From the NCBI GenBank assembly GCA_009731375.1, contig BJOX01000094.1, forward strand, positions 699,063 through 751,276: 52,214 bases of DNA. The letters run 5' to 3'. The DNA comes from Paulinella micropora (taxonomy: Eukaryota > Cercozoa > Imbricatea > Euglyphida). Within the stretch, counting starts at the first letter, position 1, and the number at the start of each line of letters is the position of its first letter. The notes beneath the pieces were generated by a model. It made no database searches and was not told where the DNA came from. It saw only the letters and a program-made list of their open reading frames with translations. Positions 1 to 52,214 of the stretch are shown one piece after another. Position numbers and translations under genes: made by a program.

Positions 1-137
<137 letters not shown>

Positions 138-163
138 GAGTGAATATGTACATGTACATTTAC

Positions 164-44495
<44,332 letters not shown>

Positions 44496-44519
44496 CTATG
44501 CACAACAGAACAGAGCAAG

Positions 44520-44925
44520 ATCGTCTAAAAACATGGGCTTAGGTAGAAAGAAAGGAGGATAGGAAGATGGAGACAATGAGAGAATGAGAGAATGAGAGAG
44601 AGAGAAAGAGAGAGAGAGAAAGAGAGAGAGGGAGAAAGAGAGAGAAAGAGAGAGGGAGAGAGAGAGAGAGGGAGAGAGAGAGAGAAAGAGAGAGAGAGAG
44701 AAAGAGATAGAGAGAGAGGAGAGAGAGAGAGAGAGACACACACACACACACGCATGCATGCATACATACATACATACATGCATACATACATACACACATA
44801 CATATATGCATACATACATACATGCATACATACATACATACATACATACATGCATACATACATACATACATACATGCATGCATGCATAAAGGTAGATATA
44901 GATAGATAGGTAGATAGATAGGTAG

Positions 44926-44956
<31 letters not shown>

Positions 44957-44979
44957 GATAGATAGATAGAGGGAGGGAG

Positions 44980-45011
<32 letters not shown>

Positions 45012-45044
45012 AGAGAGAGGGGTGGGTGGGAGAGAGAGAGAGAA

Positions 45045-45109
<65 letters not shown>

Positions 45110-45180
45110 GACAGAGAGATAGAGAGACAGACACAGACAGACAGAGACAGACACAGACAGAGACAGACAGACCGACATGT
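44520..45180. repeat. (GA)n/(ACAT)n/(GATA)n block
   Basis: Simple repeats upstream of the last candidate exon; no gene signal. Confidence 0.92.
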
Positions 45181-45379
45181 GTATATTATCCATATTTGTG
45201 GCATTCCGTTCTATTCAGCAACTCTTATCACGCCCACAACGTCATAACTTGTCACATTCACATCTTACGTTGCCTCAAGTCGAGAAACCGCCACATAAAA
45301 AGTAAATTTTCGAGCTGCTTTCACATTTTTTATTTGTTGTACATGGTTCACCTTGTCCATCATGGTTCTTGTCCATCAG

Positions 45380-45417
<38 letters not shown>

Positions 45418-45760
45418 CCCCCCCCCCCCCCNNNNNNNNNNNNNNNNNNNNNNNNNNNNNNNNNNNNNNNNNNNNNNNNNNNNNNNNNNNNNNNNNNNNN
45501 NNNNNNNNNNNNNNNNNNNNNNNNNNNNNNNNCCCCCCCCCCCCCCCCCCCCCCCACCTACCTCTCTCTCTCTACCTCTACCTCTCTCTCTCTCTCGCTA
45601 TCTATCTATCTATCTATCTTCTGTCTATCTGTCTATCTATCTGTCTATCTATCTATCTATCTATCTATCTCTATCCTATCCCATCCTATCCTATCCTATC
45701 CTATCCTTTCCTATCCTATCCTATCCTATGTTATCCTATCCTATCCTATCCTATCCTATC

Positions 45761-45791
<31 letters not shown>

Positions 45792-46980
45792 CTCTGTACA
45801 CAAAAATGAACAACTGATGTAATACGTAAGTTTACGAACAAACATATAGCTATATGGCTGTAACTGTGTATTATGAAGTATACGTACAAATACAAGCAGA
45901 TGAGACTAAAGCATCGCCAAACACAGACACACTAATCAACTCAAAACAAAGTGAAACATTTTTTTGTTTTTTTTTTTTGTTGTTGTTGAACAGGAGAGAA
46001 GAATAGGAGAAAGGCACATGTGGATTTTCAGGCAGCACTTTTATCATGCCTGATACAAAACACAGACGCAACAAGAAGCAACAGCTCAAAACCAGAAGCA
46101 AGGGATACAAAAAAGGGGACAAAAAAAAAACCAAACAGAAAAAGGTCCTAATTGAACAGGCTAGATGGTGACGGACATGGAATCGCCACTATGGTACACA
46201 AACAAGCCTCCTTTTGGGGGGTCCACCATCACGAGTCAAAGAAAGTAGTAGTAGTTTAATAGGAAAGCAGTTCCCTTTACGGAAACTATACTCCTGAAGA
46301 CCAGAAGCAGGACTACTGGGATGACTTACTTCAAGATAAATAAAATAATCTATACATACTAAAAGTCCAAAATCCCCTAAACTAAACACAAGTCTCAGGA
46401 TCCAAGAAGCCTCCATTATCAGGTCGAATCCAAGTGCGCCTCGAGAAATCGAAGAACAGAGGTTGCTTGGGCGGCGGGTGCCACCTCCGGGCTTACACTT
46501 CGAGCCCTCCAGACAAACGATTCGGTGATTTCACTACCTTTATTTAGCCACTTTGATGAGTCAGCAAAAGCCCTGTGACGGATAAAAAGAAGCTACGTAT
46601 GGTGTCTTGCTGCTGTCAAGCGATCGCGGATCCTTGAAAGTAACTAACAAGGAATCAACTTATTGATCATGTCGACAACACCTTATCTCAGTTCCAGGAC
46701 GCACAGTCTCTGAAGATGCTAGATCTGATGCGAACATCCTCATTAATTTTTTCGATGTCGACTTCATCTTCTTAAGAAGATGAAGTCGACATCGAATCCA
46801 GCTGCGGCATGTGTGGCATGCTATTGAGTATCTCCTTGATCAAGCTTGTTTCAACTATCATGTTCCAAAACATTCCTTCAATGTGTGAGTTCGATACATA
46901 CGTGCATGCACATGTTTATACAGCTGCAGGCGCCTATCGTACCAGCGGCGCCGGCCTCTCTCTGTGGTTCAAAGCATTAA
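45181..46980. other. Mostly unique AT-rich sequence without a recognised gene
   Basis: Contains poly-C around the gap 45432-45532, TATC and ATCCT repeats (45600-45790), and then about 1.1 kb of unique sequence. The longest open frame (minus strand, 45871-46134) looks like chance. The 5' end of the SPY-type gene may lie here, but no promoter motif is convincing. Confidence 0.5.
46751..46796. other. 46-bp perfect palindrome
   Basis: Two 23-nt arms with no spacer (ttcgatgtcgacttcatctt then ctt, followed by the exact complement). No stem-following T-run is present. Confidence 0.95.
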
Positions 46981-47199
<219 letters not shown>

Positions 47200-47211
47200 G
47201 TCTTCCTCAGA

Positions 47212-48919
47212 CTATAGCATCAGATCCAGATCCTGGACATGTGCCTCCATTGGGTCACCGGGGTCAGCCGATCCCAACGCATTGTCAGAACACCAAACAG
47301 ACATAGCAGCAACAGCAACAGCAGGGGCAGATGGGGGCTGTGAAGTGCATGAAGAGCTAGATGCGAGGGTGTTAGCTGAAGAGAAGAACTCGGAGACACT
47401 ACGCTGCGCTCCCGAACCCCTCTCTCTAGCCAGGACGTCCACACTGCGCGGACGGCCGCGCCGCGCAACATCAACGTCACTTGGGGGAGAGGGTGGGACA
47501 GAAGCTGATGGAACCTCAGTGAGGTCAATCACCTCCTCGCCCCCATCCTCCACCCCAAGCTCCTCCCTTTTACCCTCCCTAGCAGACCAACACTCAGACA
47601 CATATGATCCAAACAACACATCCAACTTTGGAGGGGGACGCAACGCTGTAACCCCTAACAACGCAGCAAGCCTAAAGTTACTGCGGAAGCGCGACTTCCC
47701 CTGAAAAAGCTTACAAAACAATCGTGATTGATCCACAGGCGACATATCTTCCCAACCCTGCCGCACAGAGCCCTCCCGCTCCCGCCCAAGCAACACATCC
47801 TCCACCACAACCTCACCGCCTACGACCTCACCACCCTCCTCACTCCCTCCATCCCCCTCAGCACCCCCCACAGCCATGCCACCGAGCCTCTGCATACTCA
47901 GCAACAGCTGCTTACGTCTCCCCTCATGCATGGGGCAATCCCATAAGAAGTGCGCAAGGGACTCATTGACATCATCATGACAACAGAAGCAGCGAGGGGA
48001 CATGCCACTGACCAACTTGCTGCGGTACAACCGAAGGCGGTTGTTGCAGCTGAGCAACCTTCTCCGAAGCAGATTATAATGCGCATCATCAAGGGCTACC
48101 CATCTTGGGAACTCCTTAGTTCCAAAGACTTGTCTTAGGATGACTCGCAGGCCATCAGTAAGATCGCTGCCTGCCTCTCGCTTGTCCCACATCAGTTGCT
48201 GCACCATCTTGACGTCCTGCTGAAGGGCCCACTTGTCCACAGTCGAACACCAACCCTCGAGGTCCTTCTCTGAGCTATTTAGGAGCTCCTGAAGCCCTTG
48301 TTGTAGATCCATTGAGTCCCTGATAGCGCCTTCGGCCTCCGCAGTCCAGTCGGATTTGACTTGAGATGCGATGACAGGAAATCGCTTCTCCGGTAGAACA
48401 CGCAGCCGTCCATAGAACTTCAGTTGCGTCGCCCGCCGCAAACGCTCCACACTCAAAGAGCGCGCCAGAAAGAGTTTAATCCACTTGCTTGTCTTAGGGC
48501 TGATGCCGAGAATCATCCTCATGGGGCGCAGCATTGCTGCCTCCAGCTTGGTGAGCTGCGATACTGAGGCACGCCAGACATCGAAGGCGTACTTCAGCTT
48601 GGCCCCCACAAGTTGATTCCAGCACATAAGACGATACCTAGCTTGTATCTCACCTGCACACCACAAAGAGTACCAACCTGCGGTGGCGACTTCAGTGACA
48701 CGCGTAGCCCGCAGGGCCTGCTCCTTCCACTTCAGGTCGTCGGTGATAACCACTCCCAGGTACTTGTACTGACTGGTGACACAAAGCTTCTGGCCGCGAA
48801 ACCACACCACGGGCTCACCTCGCTCCCTGATACTTGGTCGTTTCGCCTTGCTCGACGTGTAAATGGGCATGATTTCCGTCTTGCCGGGCTTCAAGTTGAC
48901 TTCCAGCCGGTAATCTTCC
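47212..48919 (-). CDS. LINE polyprotein, C-terminal part: RT thumb, CCHC knuckle, SIM and AT-hook tail
   Basis: Continues the LINE after the gap, beginning EDYRLEVNLKPGKTEIM, with the RT thumb motif YKYLGVVITDD. Counting from the Met at 48894, a zinc knuckle C-x2-C-x9-H-x4-C lies at ~302-320 (within CFCCHDDVNESLAHFLWDC). An acidic/Gly-rich segment follows, then EEVIDLTEV at ~453-461 (a SUMO-interaction-like core) and RRGRPR at ~478-483 (an AT-hook core). It ends QDLDLML. It is out of frame with the N-terminal part by one base across the 125-N gap; a gap length divisible by three would restore one frame, so I treat it as a single protein. Confidence 0.92.
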
Positions 48920-49044
48920 NNNNNNNNNNNNNNNNNNNNNNNNNNNNNNNNNNNNNNNNNNNNNNNNNNNNNNNNNNNNNNNNNNNNNNNNNNNNNNNNN
49001 NNNNNNNNNNNNNNNNNNNNNNNNNNNNNNNNNNNNNNNNNNNN
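48920..49044. other. Assembly gap within the LINE RT domain
   Basis: 125 Ns replace the part of the RT palm that should carry the xADD catalytic box. Confidence 0.9.
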
Positions 49045-52000
49045 AGCCGCCGATCACACAGCTCATCCATAAAGACGTAGAAGAGTGTGGGAGAGAGAGG
49101 GCCCTGTTGGACGCCTACACCCTCCAGTACTTCGGGGGTGAGTGCTCCATCAACTAGCACTTGCGACGAAGTCTGCTCGTAGCACCTGCGTAGCGTGCGC
49201 CAGAACTTGCCCCTTACACCCAGCTTCCAGAGCCTCTCAAATAGGCCATCTCTCCAAACAGACGGGAAAGCCTTGCGTAGATCGACGAACAGGACATACG
49301 ACTCCCGCTTCTGCTGCTGACGCCCCTTCAACCTCTGCCAAAGGGTAAAGACCTGATCCGTAGTGCGACGCCCCGGGCGGAAGCCTCCCTGCTCTGGACG
49401 TAGCTTATCCGGGCCATCCACGAAGAGCGTTAGACGAGTAGCTAATAAGGACAGATACAGCTTACCAAGGCAACTAATAATCGAGATATCCCTCCAGTTG
49501 TCAGGATCCGTAGGATCCCCACCCTTGGGGATATTGACGATGATTCCCTTGCCCCAAGCTTTTGGAGTCCTCTCGGCTTCTCGAATCCAGTTGAAGTACT
49601 GCGTTAAGTAGCCATTGATGTAGGCGCCGCCATACTTGAGCATCTCGTTCTTCACTTTGTCCTCGCCACAAGCTTTGTGGTTATTCAGGGCACGTTGCCT
49701 TGCAAGGACCTCCTCTTGCGTGAACGGCTTGTCCAGCTCTTCGCAAGTGTCTTCACCTACTTCGTGCTCCTTCATAGCCCGGGCCACCTCATCTCTGAAG
49801 CGATCGTTCCAGTGGAACTGCCGCTTAGCTTCGGCTTCCTCCCACTCCAGCGAGCCTGCTTCTGCACAGCACTCCACCACAACAGCCGCACTTGCCGGAT
49901 TTTCCCGTGGCTTCACCGAATTTTTCCGAAATTCCTCCCACCGAGCGACCTTTTCCGGCAGCGTACACGCCAGTGAGCCATCCTCCCTTTGCACCGGCGC
50001 GGAGACCTTCGTTCTGCGTGCCCCGCCAAGCCGCTTCGCGAGTAGCCAAAAGCGCTTTGAGGATTGCTCGCGTTGACATTTGACCGCTTCTTCCTGCACT
50101 TGCTTGAAGGAGGCGGACTTCTTGGCCCGAGTTGCCTTCCGAATTTGCTTGCGGAGCCGTAGCCAATTCAGACGGGCTTCCGCATTCGATTCATCCCTCC
50201 TGTATGCTGCGTAGGCCTCCCGGCGCTGCTGAATGAGCTCCTTTAGCTCCCCGTCGAACCAATTGTTGGTGAAACGGGGTCGTATACATCTGGAGCCAAG
50301 GACCCGGTGCGCCGCCATTCGGAAGGACTGCGCCACTCGCTCGGTGACGTCATCTAACACCCGTTGGCTGTCGGCACCACCCGATAGGTCAGGCTCAGGC
50401 AGCTGATGCACTCCAAGCTTCTGTAGGCAATGCTGGAATACGTCATCGAACTTGTCGCGTAGATAATCCAGCGCTTGCTTCGCAGCGTGATCATTACCCG
50501 AGACACCAGCACCAATAAGCTTATCAACACGAAAGGACCTGTAAGGTTTCGCAGCCCGCTTTGGCCGGCGCTGGCCGCTCCACGTCAGTTCGGCCCATAC
50601 TGCCTTGTGGTCCGTATCAAGATCATCTTCGCATACTCCGAACTTTGCTCCAGATGCCAAGCCAGGCGACGCGCAGATGTAATCGAGGAGGTGCTTGCCT
50701 GTGCCCATGCCGCGCTGCTCACGCCGGGACCACCAGTAGGACCCTTCCACTGGGCACGAGAAGCCGCTCAGATTTCGCAGGCCCGTAGCGACGAGGACAG
50801 CCGCGAGTCTCTTGCCGTTCTCCGAACGTACCGGTGCTCCCTTATCATCGACCTCCCCGTGCTGACCGACGATGCCCTCCTCTTTTCGGCTGCATGCCGG
50901 CCCGAGCTTCGCGTTGGCATCCGCCACCGTGACCACAAGACCTTTGGCTCCAAAAAAAGCTATAGCTGCCTGCCAGGCCGCATACGCCTCTGACGACTCT
51001 TCTTCCTGCGTTTCCTGGGGAAAGTAGCCGTTGCCCACATAGATATCCTGAGCGCCGGTAACACCCGAGGCGATACGCAGCCACACTTGCTGCCGGTGGT
51101 CGACGGGGGCTGACACCAGGTTGCAATACGGACCAAGGAAGTTAGCCACCGCGAATAGAACCCCACCCTTGCAGCGATTTTTCTCGCTGACCTCCGCAGG
51201 TTTTCCAAAAATCCGGAATCCATCCAGGCTGCATTTGGAAAGTTGCTTCTTGCCCATGCGGTGCTCCTGAGCCCCGATGACTAGCCAGCCCTCGTGCTTG
51301 TAGAATGATGCCCATTCCGCCGTGCCTACGTTGTCGTATCCCGTTTTACCCTGCCAGTTGTGACTCGCGACGAGTAGCTTGAAGCCGGTATCGAACTGCT
51401 TGGAGCGGTGCTTCTTGGCTCGTTTCCGGACCCGACGGCCGCGCTTGGCTTCCGCCCTCGTGCTGCCCCCCTCTGCAGGTGCTTGCGCAGGTTGGTCCCC
51501 CACTGCACTGGCCGCCGAATGCAGGGGCACCACATGCACATCAGCACACTCAGACACACACTTAGGTGCATCGGCAGCCAATTCCGAAGACACCACCTGC
51601 ACATCATCGACACATTCTTCATGCAGAGGCAAGACGCGATATCCCGTCGCAGCTTCCTCCTTCCGGACCGCCGCTTCCCCACGCAGATGGATGCGAATAA
51701 GCCTTCGGACACGTTCCCTGTCCCTGAACCTGCGCCCAAGGGCCACATTGACCCCTCTGCCGAAGAATTTGAGATGTTTGAGTTGCTGCAACGCCGTCTG
51801 CCTGCTGTAATCGTCCTCGTAGACCAGCTCCAGGTGACGAGACATTCGCTGGCCTTGCCACTCCATTACCGGGACCACCAGACCAAGACCGCTCATTTTG
51901 GAGGCGATCTCCTGTAGATTGGCGCGTTCTGAGAGCCCCCAGACAATCAGATTACGCCCGTCCTTGTCGTACCGATCTACACGCCGGTACCGTCGAGGCG

Positions 52001-52214
52001 GCGGTGCCATCTGCCATATAGCGCCGCTCGCCTTATGTTGAAGCGCCGACCCGTGTGCCAGGTTTGGGGAGGAAGGATGAGGCGCAGCTAAGATAGCCTC
52101 TCCACGTGGTTCAGGAATTCCGTCATATACGCGAGCCCTCATCCTCCCATCCTGGGACATCGGGCCAGAGCCCGTCGAAGAGGCATTCCCACGGGGATTG
52201 TCCAGGTCTTCGGC
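49045..52214 (-). CDS. LINE polyprotein, N-terminal part: RRM-like, AP-endonuclease, reverse transcriptase
   Basis: Open from the window edge; a Met lies at 52160, but 18 upstream codons are also open, so the true start is unknown. Numbering from that Met: residues ~67-125 have an ORF1p/RRM-like pattern (NLIVWGLSE, then HLELVYEDD). Residues ~238-254 are basic (KRGRRVRKRAKKHRSK, likely nuclear localisation). The endonuclease spans ~260-527, with SHNWQG, GAQEH, ADANAKLG, LDYICAS and the catalytic TDH near 517. The RT spans ~850-1038: IIVNIPKGGDPTDPDNWRDI, FRPGRRTTDQ, LFVDLRKAFPSV, GVQQGPLSP. The catalytic xADD box falls in the gap at 48920-49044. It probably mobilises itself by target-primed reverse transcription. 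No inactivating stop is visible. Confidence 0.93.

Noticed and set aside
45871-46134. Minus-strand 87-residue hydrophobic frame as a small membrane protein gene
   Set aside because: Composition follows A/T-rich sequence with poly-T and poly-A runs; there are no homology or splice or context signals.
47282-47704. Plus-strand frames opposite the LINE (also at 49636, 50475, 51379)
   Set aside because: They are antisense to a continuous frame with endonuclease, RT and zinc-knuckle motifs; high GC content creates long shadow frames.

Overview
The window is eukaryotic nuclear DNA. It has a spliced gene with GT..AG introns, a non-LTR retrotransposon, tRNA-derived SINEs and MITEs, and a very high load of simple repeats (ATT, GATA/TATC, GA/CT, ACAT/GTAT, TATATG, CTAC, AGTT). 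There is no prokaryotic gene organisation. The main gene is of the plant/protist SPINDLY type rather than the animal OGT type, which points to an alga, plant-lineage organism or protist; I cannot name the species.

One minus-strand gene fills most of the window. Aligned by eye to SPINDLY (family GT41, TPR repeats plus a nucleotide-sugar:protein glycosyltransferase domain), 28 core exons can be placed between 37083 and 164, with one inferred to lie in a gap. Intron phases agree at every junction that can be checked from exon 1 (37083) to exon 24 (9026), except around the exon hidden in the gap at 15682-16100. Exons 1-12 encode TPR units, exons 13-24 plus the first 16 residues of exon 25 the catalytic domain, and exon 25 onward a Ser- and Pro-rich tail. 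Upstream, 38785-44495 holds a probable N-terminal extension (charged and Gly/Lys-rich exons) with good splice sites but no recognised homology. The start codon and 3' end are not established, so the gene probably runs past position 1.

The most unusual feature is the gene's microstructure. Most exons have one edge copied, from one to fifteen times, into the adjacent intron, each copy separated by an intron-specific microsatellite. Partial copies of an exon's 5' edge (with acceptor) always lie upstream of the exon, and partial copies of its 3' edge (with donor) always lie downstream. The splice signal itself is often the first unit of the microsatellite.

Mobile DNA sits in the introns. There is a tRNA-derived SINE (family A, 7 copies), an unclassified ~410-bp repeat (family B, 6 copies), a ~170-bp repeat (family C, 2 copies), a ~210-bp MITE with terminal inverted repeats (family D, 5 copies, one with its empty site preserved in the window), two foldback elements and two larger elements embedded in TATC repeats. 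Families A-C all sit in (ATT)n tracts.

From 52214 to 47199 on the minus strand is a LINE: an RRM-like N-terminus, AP-endonuclease, reverse transcriptase, CCHC knuckle, and a tail with a SUMO-interaction-like motif and an AT-hook. It ends 13 nt after its stop codon in (ATT)n. The region 44520-46980 is GA/TATC repeats followed by about 1.1 kb of AT-rich sequence with a 46-bp perfect palindrome and no gene I recognise. Seventeen N-gaps interrupt the window; many are edged by homopolymers that look like assembly or sequencing artefacts.
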